Source: CAZZKG01 sp964654825
GTDB taxonomy: Bacteria > Gemmatimonadota > CAZMKB01
NCBI GenBank assembly: GCA_964654825.1
Contig: CAZZKG010000001.1
Coordinates: 62,001-126,000, forward strand
Direction: 5' to 3'
DNA length: 64,000 bases
The translations under genes were made by a program, and so were the position numbers. The notes under the pieces were generated by a model that saw only the letters and a list, made by a program, of their open reading frames with translations, did no database searches and was not told the DNA's origin. Positions 27,638 to 37,193 of this stretch are shown piece by piece (the stretch's first letter is position 1; every line of letters starts with the position of its first letter).

Positions 27638-29440
27638 TCATTGGATATAACCCAGTGTCCGGAGTAAATCCTCGGTCTCCTTGTCATGGCTCTCTTCGAT
27701 ACAGCTGCTGTCGATAAAATTACCAATAAGACTGTTTTCCTTCATCTCGGTCATTACCAGTTCCCGGTAGTTTTCACAGAGCCCCGGGTCGGATTCGCAG
27801 AGATTGTTGAGCTCATTGCGGTCTCCGATGAGATCGTAGAGCTCCTCGTTCATTGTTCTCACATTGAGTATGTATTTCATATTGCCGAGCTTGGTGTAGA
27901 TGAGAACCTGCTCTGCGTTACACGTGATGCCGAGGATTTCTAAACTATCGTTTATATAAGGGCTGGAAGAAATATCAAGCTCATCGTAATCGATGCCGCT
28001 GAGTGTCAGCAGATAGGGCATGAAATCAATGTCTCTGAATGTCTCATGGATCCTTCCCTTGACAATTCCACCCTCGGGATATGATATAACGAGAGGGATA
28101 TGAACTGTCGATTCGTAGAGTTCGTTCCCATGAGCGAAGAACTTGGTGTGTTCGAAGAGGTTCTCACCGTGATCGGCAGTGATCAAAAGGATAGAATTAT
28201 CTATCATTTTTGCTTCCTTCATATATTCGTAGACCTTTCGTATCTGCTCATCAGAATATCTGATTTCCGCCTCATAGAGATCGATCATGTAGTCGATATC
28301 GTCATCCGTCACAATCAGATCACCATTCCTGATCAGCCTTGATTGTTCGAGACTGCCATCGATGACTCCATGGTAATTATCGTTCCTGATCAATCGTCTC
28401 GGCGGTGTATATGGTATATGCGGGTGGAAAAACTGCAAAAACAGGAATAGTTTTTCTCCATCGTTTTCTCTCAGCCAGTTGATAGCTTCATCTGTAAATC
28501 TGTCACGTTCCTGGAGATGGTACAGCACAACAACCGGGAGAAGATGATCAATCAGCACTTTCCGTGGTACGTTTTTGAACTTTGTAATCTCATCCGTTAC
28601 GAACACATCAAAACCCTGATCGTAATGATTCTTGAAATTCAGGAGTCTATTCTGAACAAAACCTCCAGTTTTATAATCATGCTTCTTCAATACCTCAGCA
28701 AGAGTAGTATATTTAAGCCCGAGTTCACAGCCGTTTTTAGCGGCGTGGTCGTAAACAGTTTTCCCCGTAAGCATCGATGAATGGGAAGGCCCGGAGGCAG
28801 GCCAGTGTACATATGCGTTTTCATAGACCTGTGCCTTCTTCGCGATCTCATCAATGGCTGGTGTCAATCCATCGGTATTTCCGTAACAACCGAGACGATC
28901 GAACCTCATCGTATCCACGATGATCATGATGATATTCGGTCCTTCCCGCCTGGAGTTATGATTACCGTCGATGGTTTCTCGTGGGATCAGCAATGTGACA
29001 GCAATGAGAAGATTGAGGCCGACAACAGCTACGGTCCACATTCTCACATGCTTTATTTTCCAGATCAGTGCAACCAGAACGACGAAGATTATCATGTACA
29101 GATACAGGTCATTATCCGAGGATACGGTGTTACGAAGCAAATATCTGTGTTTGTGGACGATTACACCGAATCCGATCACACCGGTGACGAGGTAGATAAA
29201 GATGCTATATAACTTCGTGGATCCTCGCATGACTAGATAGCCGGCGAAAAAGATTACTGAAAGAATCAACAAATAGAGGATAAGAGAAACGAGGTAGGTA
29301 CCCGAAGCAATTTGCACCGTTGTGCGTGTAAGGAATTCTGAATCTACGAAGTACTTGTACAAAATTAATCCGGCATCATATGCCGCGACAAGATTCAACA
29401 GCAGAAACATCTTTCCGGTTTGAATCGTCCTTTCAACCAT
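27638..29440 (-). CDS. Membrane-anchored sulfatase-like protein (alkaline phosphatase superfamily), copy 1
   Basis: 600 aa. About five N-terminal membrane segments (to residue ~160) precede a periplasmic sulfatase domain: NIIMIIVDTMRFDRLGCYGN (metal-binding Asp), WPASGPSHSSMLTGK, and LITADHGENLFEH. At the nucleophile position the sulfatase signature C/S-x-P-S-R reads SGPSH, so a Ser replaces Cys and His replaces Arg. It may therefore be a phosphotransferase or a Ser-type enzyme that modifies the polysaccharide or lipid, not a classical formylglycine-Cys sulfatase. It is one of three such proteins in the locus and ends in RTLGYIQ like the others (ALGYIE). Confidence 0.82.
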   Translation of the reverse strand: MVERTIQTGKMFLLLNLVAAYDAGLILYKYFVDSEFLTRTTVQIASGTYLVSLILYLLILSVIFFAGYLVMRGSTKLYSIFIYLVTGVIGFGVIVHKHRYLLRNTVSSDNDLYLYMIIFVVLVALIWKIKHVRMWTVAVVGLNLLIAVTLLIPRETIDGNHNSRREGPNIIMIIVDTMRFDRLGCYGNTDGLTPAIDEIAKKAQVYENAYVHWPASGPSHSSMLTGKTVYDHAAKNGCELGLKYTTLAEVLKKHDYKTGGFVQNRLLNFKNHYDQGFDVFVTDEITKFKNVPRKVLIDHLLPVVVLYHLQERDRFTDEAINWLRENDGEKLFLFLQFFHPHIPYTPPRRLIRNDNYHGVIDGSLEQSRLIRNGDLIVTDDDIDYMIDLYEAEIRYSDEQIRKVYEYMKEAKMIDNSILLITADHGENLFEHTKFFAHGNELYESTVHIPLVISYPEGGIVKGRIHETFRDIDFMPYLLTLSGIDYDELDISSSPYINDSLEILGITCNAEQVLIYTKLGNMKYILNVRTMNEELYDLIGDRNELNNLCESDPGLCENYRELVMTEMKENSLIGNFIDSSCIEESHDKETEDLLRTLGYIQ

Positions 29441-29452
29441 AATGATTCCTAT

Positions 29453-30385
29453 TTACTTACCTTCAGTTGTCGCATGGACCAGACCACCGGTGATTCCAAC
29501 GACAAGTATCAACAGATATCCCAGAAGGGAGAATGCTATTGCATTTTCAGGCGAGTAGCCATATCTCCCTAGGAAATATATAAACGCCCCTTCACGTATG
29601 CCTATCCCCGCGATGGTGACAGGCAGCAATGTAGCAAAAAAAGTCAGTGGAACGATGTACATGACGTGTATAAAACCTATATGCATATCGAGAGCTTCAA
29701 GGATAATATAATTTTCCAGAATAATGATCAATTGGTTGAGAAGAGAGACAGCGATGATTCCATACATCTCTATTTTGAACTCACCGAGGAATGATTTGAA
29801 CCTCGTCACGTAATCCTGAATTTTGCTTCTAGCTTTCCGGAACTGGCGGTTTTCACTCACCCCCATTCTGTTGACCAGTGAATACACGGCTATCATCCCG
29901 ACAAGAAAATATACTCCGTACACGGCTCGTCCCTGAAATCCCAGAATTTCCAGAAGCTCTTTGTGAAAAACCAGCGAGAAGCCGAGTATCATCATGTTCG
30001 TGATGAAACCTGCTCCTCTGAGAAGAGCAATCGATTTTATCGGGATCACCCTGTCTTTGAGTTTTTTTGACAGATAGTATATTTTCGCCACATCCCCTCC
30101 CATGCTGGTGGGAAGGAACAGGTTGTAAAAAAGTCCGATCATGTGGACTTTCAATAGATCCACATAACGAATCCTTTCGCTCAAGGTGGACAGTATCCTC
30201 TGCCAGTTGTATGCGTAAATCAGCTGATACAAGGCAAAAGAGGAAAGTGCCAACAATATAAACAAATAGTCGCCATTCTTTATGGTCGTGATAATGGCAC
30301 GAAGATCGGCTTTCCTCAGAATGAAAACGAGAATCAGAAACGTAAAGATTACTTTTCCGTATTTGAGGATATTTTTCCTGTTCAT
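29453..30385 (-). CDS. Lysylphosphatidylglycerol synthase TM-region (UPF0104/AglD-like) membrane protein
   Basis: 310 aa with about seven membrane segments. The stretches GLFYNLFLPTSMGGDVAKIYYL and ATLLPVTIAGIGIREGAFIYFL are diagnostic of the UPF0104 family, which includes the membrane part of MprF and many polysaccharide-locus proteins. A flippase-like or lipid-transfer role has been proposed for the family. The ATG shares one base with the stop of the sulfatase-like gene upstream (TAATG), so they are translationally coupled. Confidence 0.85.
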   Translation of the reverse strand: MNRKNILKYGKVIFTFLILVFILRKADLRAIITTIKNGDYLFILLALSSFALYQLIYAYNWQRILSTLSERIRYVDLLKVHMIGLFYNLFLPTSMGGDVAKIYYLSKKLKDRVIPIKSIALLRGAGFITNMMILGFSLVFHKELLEILGFQGRAVYGVYFLVGMIAVYSLVNRMGVSENRQFRKARSKIQDYVTRFKSFLGEFKIEMYGIIAVSLLNQLIIILENYIILEALDMHIGFIHVMYIVPLTFFATLLPVTIAGIGIREGAFIYFLGRYGYSPENAIAFSLLGYLLILVVGITGGLVHATTEGK

Positions 30386-32220
30386 TATTCGATATATCCC
30401 AGCGCTTTAAGTTGCCCGTATTGCCCTGTATCCATCTCCTCTTCATCCACCCCAGGTAATAAATTATTGTTAAAATTGTGCATGATCTTGTCGATACACA
30501 ATTTGAGTTGTCTCGATGGAATATGAGCTTCTTGGATTTCACTCACCGAAAGGTCATAAACCTCATACTCGTTGTTTTGGAAATCATAGATGTACTTTAT
30601 ACCATCCTCGATAAGTGCTCTCTTATGCCTCCACCCAAAACACTCACTTACAATCTCCCTGTTCCCATTCCCATTGTACGGTTTCTCTCGAATATCGATC
30701 GCAATTCCATCGCTATCGATTTTGTATTCACTCGACATACCAAAATATTCCAGCAGGGTGGGGAGTAGATCGACCAGCATCACTGGATCTTCCACTACCT
30801 GTTTCCCATCAGCATTGGGTATTCTTACAAGTAGCGGCACATGGATAACCTCATTATAAAGAAATGGATCGTGAGCGAAGTACATCTCATCTCTTTCAAG
30901 AAGGCTCTCCCCATGATCTGCTGTTACGATAATGATAGTATTATTGTAGAGATTGAGTTCCTTCAGGCCCTCGAGTAGTTCTCTAAAAGCAACATCAAAA
31001 GTAAATATTCCTGTATCATACCGGTCGTAGATAAAATGCAGGTCATCATCACTCAGTCCAAGTTCCTCAATTTTTTTTCTTCTGAGATTGTAGTGGGACA
31101 TTTTCCGCCCGATTTCTCTGCTACTGAACCGGCCGTTCGAGTAGAGCAATTCATATTTCTCATCACGTGCGTATGGTCGATGTACGTCCCAGTAATGAAG
31201 CCAGACAAAGAAAGGGGAATCACGATTCCCTTTCAGCCACTTCAAGAAAATCTCGTTTATCTCATGTCCGGAATAGAACGAGAGCACCTTTTTCTTCAGT
31301 TTATAGATTATCTTTTCCGTTAAGCAATTGCGCATCTTGAGGAAACTCTCCACGCGGGTTTGAAAACCCTGCCCCAGATTCTGATCTGTAAGAAGAGACA
31401 TGTTCACGAAGGCTGCAGTTTGGTATCCTTCGTTTGCAAAGATCTCCGCCATTGTAACAGCAGTATCATCCAGTTTGTTCCATGCCAGAAGTCCGTGATT
31501 GGATACAAACTTCGATGTGAACATTGATGCATGTGATGGTGGAGTAAAACTTGATTGAGAAAAGGCGTTCGTGAAATTGATGCAATGTTCTGCAAACTGA
31601 TCGAGGTTCTTACTCGTGTTTCTGTGATATCCATTCATACTGAGGTTCTCGTATCGTAATGTGTCCACTGTGATGAACAGAACATTATATCCCTCTGCTT
31701 TCCGGGCCATTTTCAAATATAGTGCAGGGACAAGGTACACCGCGACCACGATACTGATGAGTATCCTCAACCTGATATGTCGGATGATCGCTGAAAAGGA
31801 TCTCAGTGGAATAGGTATGAGATAAATGAATCCAAACATTACGATCAGAAAGATCACATTTAGAAATGTACTCCTTTCCTGATAGAAGGCCGGAATCTCA
31901 CCTCTGGTGTTGATAAATACCCAGCTAATATAAATAATCATGAAAAACAGCAGGAGTTTTACTGCCATCGTTAAGCACTTGGAGATGTCTTTGACAATTA
32001 ATCGAAATAAAATTGATATGATACTCACCCCAAGAATGGCGGAGATGGACATGAATGTTAGCCAGGATACATCAGCAAAATAATCAGCGACAGCACAGTA
32101 AATAAGCCCATTCGTGATGTAGCCATTCTGAATGATGTGTATTATATGATATACCACATTCGATAGAAGAAGCAGTATCCACAACACAAACACGGTCTTT
32201 ATCCAATCACTTATTCGCAT
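30385..32220 (-). CDS. Membrane-anchored sulfatase-like protein, copy 2
   Basis: 611 aa. Five predicted N-terminal membrane helices (to residue ~175) precede the domain with NVLFITVDTLRYENLSMNGY, FTPPSHASMFTSK and IIVTADHGESLLERDE. At the nucleophile position the residue is Thr (TPPSH), and the closing T-G of the signature is T-S. Thr nucleophiles are known in phosphoethanolamine and phosphoglycerol transferases of this superfamily, so this may decorate the glycan with a phosphorylated group. It overlaps the preceding GT9 gene by 14 bp and ends KALGYIE. Confidence 0.82.
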   Translation of the reverse strand: MRISDWIKTVFVLWILLLLSNVVYHIIHIIQNGYITNGLIYCAVADYFADVSWLTFMSISAILGVSIISILFRLIVKDISKCLTMAVKLLLFFMIIYISWVFINTRGEIPAFYQERSTFLNVIFLIVMFGFIYLIPIPLRSFSAIIRHIRLRILISIVVAVYLVPALYLKMARKAEGYNVLFITVDTLRYENLSMNGYHRNTSKNLDQFAEHCINFTNAFSQSSFTPPSHASMFTSKFVSNHGLLAWNKLDDTAVTMAEIFANEGYQTAAFVNMSLLTDQNLGQGFQTRVESFLKMRNCLTEKIIYKLKKKVLSFYSGHEINEIFLKWLKGNRDSPFFVWLHYWDVHRPYARDEKYELLYSNGRFSSREIGRKMSHYNLRRKKIEELGLSDDDLHFIYDRYDTGIFTFDVAFRELLEGLKELNLYNNTIIIVTADHGESLLERDEMYFAHDPFLYNEVIHVPLLVRIPNADGKQVVEDPVMLVDLLPTLLEYFGMSSEYKIDSDGIAIDIREKPYNGNGNREIVSECFGWRHKRALIEDGIKYIYDFQNNEYEVYDLSVSEIQEAHIPSRQLKLCIDKIMHNFNNNLLPGVDEEEMDTGQYGQLKALGYIE

Positions 32221-33301
32221 CCACTTTCACCTCATTTTTCAGAACCTGGTTTTCCATCATCATGATCTCCGACATTACTTGCTCAGGAAGTAAAACGATT
32301 AGACATTTACGTTCTTTATATATGCAGCTGATTTTTTTTCCAACTGTGTGGATGGAGAAGCACGGGCTGCAGGTGATCCCGCTCCTCACCACGACATGAT
32401 CCTCACCGTACGGGGCGGTTCTGACGGGATCAGTCGGTCCGAAAATACCGATCGTCCTGACACCGGTGGCAGCAGCGATATGCATGAGACCTGAATCATT
32501 ACTTATAAAGAGTTTACACATTTTTATCAGAGCAGCTGTTGTCTGAATGTCCAGTTCGGTGACAATTTGACAGTCGGACTCCATTGTATTTTTGATTTCC
32601 TGCTTGATAGGATCCTCATCCCGACTCCCGAAGAGCAGAATCTCGCAGTCATACCGTGACTTCAATTTGTCCGCCAGTTCCGCAAAATAACGAGCCGGCC
32701 ATCTTTTCAAGTCCATGGTGAGATTTTTACTCGATCCGGGGTGTATCCCGATCATCGTTGCACCCCGACCGAACTCGGAGGCTATCGAATCAGCCCTGGA
32801 CTGTATCTCATCGGGTATGAACAATTCTAGATGCCTCGGTTCTCTGTTTGGATCGATCCCGATCACCTTCAGCAGATTCAGATTCTGCTCGACGTCATGT
32901 GCTTTGTAGTCAATGTCTATCCCTGTGTCGTTGATGAAATTGAGATGAAAATTTTTTCTGTAGCTGTATTGATGAGATACTCTCACAGTTGCGTTCACCA
33001 ATAACTGGAATACATTCTTGTCCAGTCTGTTTGAGGGAAAAAGATTAAAGGAATAATCATATCTGATTTTTCGCAGTTTTTTAAAAAATCTCAGAAGTGC
33101 ACCCAGGTTCCTCACCATGTCATAATTCAATACAGATATCTCATCAAAATAAGGGCAACCCTCGAGCAGATCCATCCCACCTTTGAATTGAACAATTAGA
33201 TGCACGTATGATTCGGGATAATTACTCTTGATCGCTCTCAGCATCGGTACGGAGAGGATGTTGATTCCAATTCCAGACTGACAATTGACGAGAATTTTCA
33301 T
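32207..33301 (-). CDS. Glycosyltransferase family 9, heptosyltransferase-like
   Basis: 364 aa. GT-B fold with KILVNCQSGIGINILSVPML at the start, IGIHPGSSKNLTMDLKRWP in the middle, and FISNDSGLMHIAAATGVRTIGIFGPTDP, which is the ADP-heptose binding signature of WaaF/WaaC-type transferases. A CSPC motif follows. It is likely to transfer a heptose or related sugar at the inner face of the inner membrane. The presence of gmhA at 2070-2681 agrees with ADP-heptose being available. Confidence 0.87.
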   Translation of the reverse strand: MKILVNCQSGIGINILSVPMLRAIKSNYPESYVHLIVQFKGGMDLLEGCPYFDEISVLNYDMVRNLGALLRFFKKLRKIRYDYSFNLFPSNRLDKNVFQLLVNATVRVSHQYSYRKNFHLNFINDTGIDIDYKAHDVEQNLNLLKVIGIDPNREPRHLELFIPDEIQSRADSIASEFGRGATMIGIHPGSSKNLTMDLKRWPARYFAELADKLKSRYDCEILLFGSRDEDPIKQEIKNTMESDCQIVTELDIQTTAALIKMCKLFISNDSGLMHIAAATGVRTIGIFGPTDPVRTAPYGEDHVVVRSGITCSPCFSIHTVGKKISCIYKERKCLIVLLPEQVMSEIMMMENQVLKNEVKVDANK

Positions 33302-33310
33302 GATAACCGA

Positions 33311-34231
33311 TTACTCGACTTTTCTAAAACCCAGATGCCATTTGATAATGTCCGAATAATATGTACCGTCACCACCCTTCAAACCGGTGAGCAGACACCT
33401 GAACATGCTCGTGAGCAGGATGATTACATAGAGAATCGAGGTTTCCAGTGTCCCTCGGTGCTTGATGAGATACTGGTAATGGCTTTTGAGACGTATCCTG
33501 ATACCCTTGTCCCGTAATTTGTCGCTGCTCACCTTGTGGAGATGGATCACCCTGGCAGAGGACAGGAAATAAACTTTCCACCCGGCATCGTGTGTCCTCT
33601 TACAGTAATCGGTTTCCTCCCGGTACATGAAAAACCTTTCATCGAGATAGCCGACACTTTCGAGGAGATCTCTCCTCAGAAACAGACAGGCGCCCTTCAG
33701 ATGAGCCACCTCCTGATCTCTATCGTGTTCTTCAGTGGAAAGAGAATATTTGATGGATAATGACAACCGATTTATGAAATCCGAAAAACCTCCATACTCG
33801 ACCACTTCCTCGAGAAGACCCGGATAGCGCCAGTAGGCTGATTTCTGTGTCGTCAGGTCATCATTGAGCAGTTTGCATCCGATGATGCCTATCTCTCCAT
33901 CACTTTCCATGGATTCGAGCACAATCTTGAATACATCCTCGATAAAGATAATATCGCTGTTGATGAGACCGAGAACGTCACCACGGGCACACTTTAAACC
34001 TGTATTCACGGCTTTTGAGAACCCTGCATTGTTTTTATTCTCGATTAGTGAAACATTTTGATAGCTGTTCCTCAGCCGCTCCTGTGTGCCGTCGGTTGAG
34101 CCATTGTCTACGACAATTATTTCGTGATCATATCCGGATATGAATTCATGTAATGAATCAAGACACTTACACAAAACATCCCGGGTGTTATAGGAGACAA
34201 TCACGATGGATATACTGTTTTTCCGAGACAC
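33311..34231 (-). CDS. Glycosyltransferase family 2, rhamnosyltransferase-like
   Basis: 306 aa. GT-A fold with SIVIVSYNTRDVLCKCLDSL, VDNGSTDGT, an NSD metal motif (GLINSDIIF), LKGACLFLRRDLLESVGYLDE and FMYREETDYCKR. It resembles the gene at 23590-24525 and belongs to the same subfamily. The start is a GTG at 34231. A hydrophobic segment near residue 270 (TSILYVIILLTSMFRCLL) could anchor it to the membrane. The donor sugar is not certain. Confidence 0.85.
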   Translation of the reverse strand: MSRKNSISIVIVSYNTRDVLCKCLDSLHEFISGYDHEIIVVDNGSTDGTQERLRNSYQNVSLIENKNNAGFSKAVNTGLKCARGDVLGLINSDIIFIEDVFKIVLESMESDGEIGIIGCKLLNDDLTTQKSAYWRYPGLLEEVVEYGGFSDFINRLSLSIKYSLSTEEHDRDQEVAHLKGACLFLRRDLLESVGYLDERFFMYREETDYCKRTHDAGWKVYFLSSARVIHLHKVSSDKLRDKGIRIRLKSHYQYLIKHRGTLETSILYVIILLTSMFRCLLTGLKGGDGTYYSDIIKWHLGFRKVE

Positions 34232-34296
34232 GGTAAATCCCCATCCGTTTATCGATTCATAAAAAAAAATTCCGAGAGAACAGGATCGTGGATATC

Positions 34297-34321
34297 AAAA
34301 AAGACCAGCCGGGATATCCCG
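34297..34321 (-). terminator. Possible terminator hairpin between two glycosyltransferase genes
   Basis: CGGGATATCCCG (34310-34321) can form a 4-bp GC stem with a 4-base loop. On the minus strand a run of six T residues follows about 8 nt later. The gap of 123 bp is unusual for this tightly packed locus. The stem is short, so it may only attenuate. Confidence 0.35.
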
Positions 34322-34354
34322 AAACTTCTGAAACCCTCCCCAGGGGAATATGTA

Positions 34355-35338
34355 TCATTCGAGGGATTTGTCGAACCTGGTTTTGTCTCCTTCTAGTTCG
34401 TTCTTTCTTATGCGATAGAGAACGTCTTCTATGAGCCGCCGGTTGGATGCGATGATATCTGCGAGGAGACCAATCATGACGATCTGGAACCCGACGATCA
34501 GAAGTACCGCGGAAAGAATGAGTGACTGGACGTGTCCAGAACCGCTGCCGGAGTAATAGAAATAGATAAATCTCACTCCCATCATAACTCCGACAAACAG
34601 TATCATCGAACCGATATAAGTAAACATTCTAAGGGGTCGGTACATCGTATAAATACGAATGATTGTGCTTATCGATCTACCGATATAGGACCTGATACTG
34701 GTGAACAAACGTGACTCTCTCAACTTTTCATTGGTTTTTATCGTCACGCTCGAAACGTTTATGTTTTTGATCCCGGCCTGGATTATCGTCTCCAGAGTGT
34801 ATGTAAAATCGGAGAGGATATTTATCTTCAGTGCAGCGTCCTTGCTGAAAGCCCTGAAACCGCTCGTTGCATCCGGAACATCCGTGTACGATACGTGTCG
34901 TATTACCCAGCTCCCTATCTTCTGAAGTTTCTTCTTGGTAAAAGAGAAATGCTGGATATTCTCGATATCTCTGTCCCCGACGACCATATCGGATTTCCCC
35001 GTGACGATCGGGGCGATGAGTTTCTCGATATCTTTTCCGGAATACTGATTATCTCCATCGGTGTTCACAATGATGTCGGCCCCGAGCTTGAGACAGGCAT
35101 CGAGACCGGCCATAAATCCAACAGCAAGCCCTTTGTTTCCTGAGAACCTCACAATGTGATCGACGCCACACTCCCGCGCTACTTCGACAGTCCGATCCTC
35201 ACTACCATCATCGATCACGAGAATCTCAACTTCGTCGACCCCTGTGATTTCACGAGGTATATCCCCGATGGTGAATGGAAGAGTATCTTCCTCATTCAGG
35301 CATGGGATCTGAACGATCAATTTCATCTTTTTCTCCAT
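34355..35338 (-). CDS. Glycosyltransferase family 2, polyprenyl-phosphate (DPM1/GtrB-like) with two C-terminal helices
   Basis: 327 aa. The catalytic domain has LIVQIPCLNEEDTLPFTIGD, VIDDGSEDRT and the metal-binding NTDGDNQYSGKDI. Two C-terminal membrane helices (TYIGSMILFVGVMMGVRFIY and LILSAVLLIVGFQIVMIGLL) are typical of enzymes that load a sugar on to a polyprenyl phosphate, or of GtrB-type transferases. Its ATG shares a base with the stop of the next gene upstream (TAATG). It belongs with two related genes at 35338 and 36270, of which one appears inactive. Confidence 0.85.
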   Translation of the reverse strand: MEKKMKLIVQIPCLNEEDTLPFTIGDIPREITGVDEVEILVIDDGSEDRTVEVARECGVDHIVRFSGNKGLAVGFMAGLDACLKLGADIIVNTDGDNQYSGKDIEKLIAPIVTGKSDMVVGDRDIENIQHFSFTKKKLQKIGSWVIRHVSYTDVPDATSGFRAFSKDAALKINILSDFTYTLETIIQAGIKNINVSSVTIKTNEKLRESRLFTSIRSYIGRSISTIIRIYTMYRPLRMFTYIGSMILFVGVMMGVRFIYFYYSGSGSGHVQSLILSAVLLIVGFQIVMIGLLADIIASNRRLIEDVLYRIRKNELEGDKTRFDKSLE

Positions 35339-36261
35339 TACTCGATGACTTCCTCGATGTCATAATCTTCGACATCACGGGCATGTGTGAAAATAATCAT
35401 CTCACCGAGAAGACCTATCGAAATCATCTGGATGCCGATAAGGAGCAGAAGCACCCCGAGGAGGAGCAGAGGCCTGCCGGCTATTCCTCCCATACCGGTT
35501 ATCCGATAGATAAACAGATAGATGTTGATACCCATCCCCACAGCAGCAAGTATAAGACCCAGAAATCCCATAAGATGCAACGGTTTCTTCGAGTATTTTA
35601 CGAGAAATATCACGGTAATGATGTCGAGAAATCTGTTTATAAAATCCTTCATATAGAATGACTGCCTGTACGTCCCCGGCAGCTGGACAATTTCTTCCTC
35701 GGTGACCTTGTATCCATTCCGGTGAGCCAGGATTGGGATGAATTTGTCGAGGTCGCCGTACATGGGAAGTTTCCCATACACTTCCCTTCTTGCTACGATC
35801 ACACCGCTGTTTAGATCGTGAAGCTTCAGCCCTGTGAGACCTCTGGTGATGAAGTTGAAAATTCTCGATACGAATTGATTGAGCTGTGAATCGCGTCTCG
35901 GTGTCCGGTACCCGACCACCATGTCAGATCCTTCTTTAATTCTGTTGACGAGAACATGAATCCTGGCTGTATCGACATTGACTCTCCCGATTATGTAGGC
36001 GACGATATCACCTTTCGCTCTTCTGACACCAAGTTTGAGCGCTTCTGATTCCTTGAAATTCTGGTGCAGTTCGAGTCTGTGAACCTCACCACTCCCGGCA
36101 GCCCTCTCACCATTCGCACATCCGTTTTCTGACACTTCGATGATTTCATAGGAGAACCCCGCCTTTTCGAGACTCTCAACAAGGCTTTTATTCTGTTTCG
36201 AAATGGCTTCACTGGTATTGTTGGCCGTCATAACGACCGAGACATCAATCTGATCTTCCAT
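35338..36261 (-). CDS. Degenerate GT2 glycosyltransferase-like protein with C-terminal membrane helices
   Basis: 307 aa with the same layout as its two neighbours, including the helices LMGFLGLILAAVGMGINIY and LLLLGVLLLLIGIQMISIG. The catalytic motifs are lost. Where active GT2 enzymes have VDDGSSD this one reads VSENGCA (residues 43-49), and where they have DGDLQ it reads IGRVN (residues 91-95). It keeps the downstream LNSGVIVARREVYGKLP loop, so the fold is probably intact. It may be a non-catalytic partner or membrane scaffold for one of the adjacent enzymes. The reading frame is full length, so it is not a decaying pseudogene in the usual sense. Confidence 0.82.
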   Translation of the reverse strand: MEDQIDVSVVMTANNTSEAISKQNKSLVESLEKAGFSYEIIEVSENGCANGERAAGSGEVHRLELHQNFKESEALKLGVRRAKGDIVAYIIGRVNVDTARIHVLVNRIKEGSDMVVGYRTPRRDSQLNQFVSRIFNFITRGLTGLKLHDLNSGVIVARREVYGKLPMYGDLDKFIPILAHRNGYKVTEEEIVQLPGTYRQSFYMKDFINRFLDIITVIFLVKYSKKPLHLMGFLGLILAAVGMGINIYLFIYRITGMGGIAGRPLLLLGVLLLLIGIQMISIGLLGEMIIFTHARDVEDYDIEEVIE

Positions 36262-36269
36262 TGTTCACC

Positions 36270-37193
36270 TCATCTTTTCATTTCTATATATTTCGAAGTA
36301 TGCGATATGATCTCGGCAAGCAGACCGTAGATCATATACTGTACTCCTGATGCAACAAAGAGAAAGATCAATGTAATGACAACGTTCTGCTCTTCCGGAT
36401 TCATGGTCCCGTAGAGGAAAGAGAAAACATAGATGAGGGCCGCGAGGCTGCCGCTCAGAAGAAACAGCAGGCCCATACCCCCGAAGTACTTGAGCGGATT
36501 ATGAACATACCTGATAAACAGGCTCAGAGTTGTCATGTCCATGAGAACCTTTATGGTTCTGGCAATCGAGTACTTCGATTTACCATGCATCCGTGAATGG
36601 TGGTTTACTTCGACTTCCTTTATCCTGGCTCCTTCGATTTTAGCGAGAGCGGGAATGAACCGGTGCAGCTCTCCATAGAGAGAGATTCTTCCGATCAGAT
36701 CACCATCGTATACTCTGAGTGAGCAGCCGGTATCATGAATGTCGACCTTCGTTATAGTCCGTATCAGGTAATTGGCAATCTTCGATGGTATTTTCCTCAA
36801 GATGAGCTTGTCCTTCCGTCTCTTCCGCCACCCGCAGATCATATTACAATCGTCGCCCAGTTGAGATACCATGTCCTTGATATCGTTCGGATCGTTTTGT
36901 AGATCACCGTCCATCGAAATGACAACCTTCCCACTGGCCTGTTTGAATCCGGCAGCCATTGCGGCCGATTGACCGAAATTGGACCGAAACTTCACAATTT
37001 TGATTCGGTTGTCGCTTTTACTCAAGGATTTCAGACGATCGAATGTGTTATCCGAGCTCCCATCATCTACAAAGATCACTTCATAATTATCAGTTAATCC
37101 CTGCATCGCATCACTTATACGCCGGCAAAGGAGAGGGACATTGTCCTCTTCATTATAAACCGGGACGGTTATCGAGATATCAGGTCTGTCCAC
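36270..37193 (-). CDS. Glycosyltransferase family 2, polyprenyl-phosphate sugar transferase (ArnC/GtrB-like)
   Basis: About 307 aa. SITVPVYNEEDNVPLLCRRI, FVDDGSSDNT, SMDGDLQNDPNDI and the RKRRKDKLILRKIPSKIANYLI segment with DTGCSLRVYD are typical of ArnC/GtrB/DPM1-type enzymes. Two C-terminal helices (GGMGLLFLLSGSLAALIYVF and NVVITLIFLFVASGVQYMIY) anchor it. The frame opens at 37214, but a GTG at 37193 has GGAGG seven bases upstream and begins just before the conserved strand, so I prefer it. It overlaps the DUF457 gene by 14 bp. Confidence 0.87.
   Translation of the reverse strand: MDRPDISITVPVYNEEDNVPLLCRRISDAMQGLTDNYEVIFVDDGSSDNTFDRLKSLSKSDNRIKIVKFRSNFGQSAAMAAGFKQASGKVVISMDGDLQNDPNDIKDMVSQLGDDCNMICGWRKRRKDKLILRKIPSKIANYLIRTITKVDIHDTGCSLRVYDGDLIGRISLYGELHRFIPALAKIEGARIKEVEVNHHSRMHGKSKYSIARTIKVLMDMTTLSLFIRYVHNPLKYFGGMGLLFLLSGSLAALIYVFSFLYGTMNPEEQNVVITLIFLFVASGVQYMIYGLLAEIISHTSKYIEMKR

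Noticed and set aside
27638..29440. Classical formylglycine-dependent sulfatase
   Set aside because: The expected Cys of the sulfatase signature is Ser and the following Arg is His, so only a superfamily-level call is justified.
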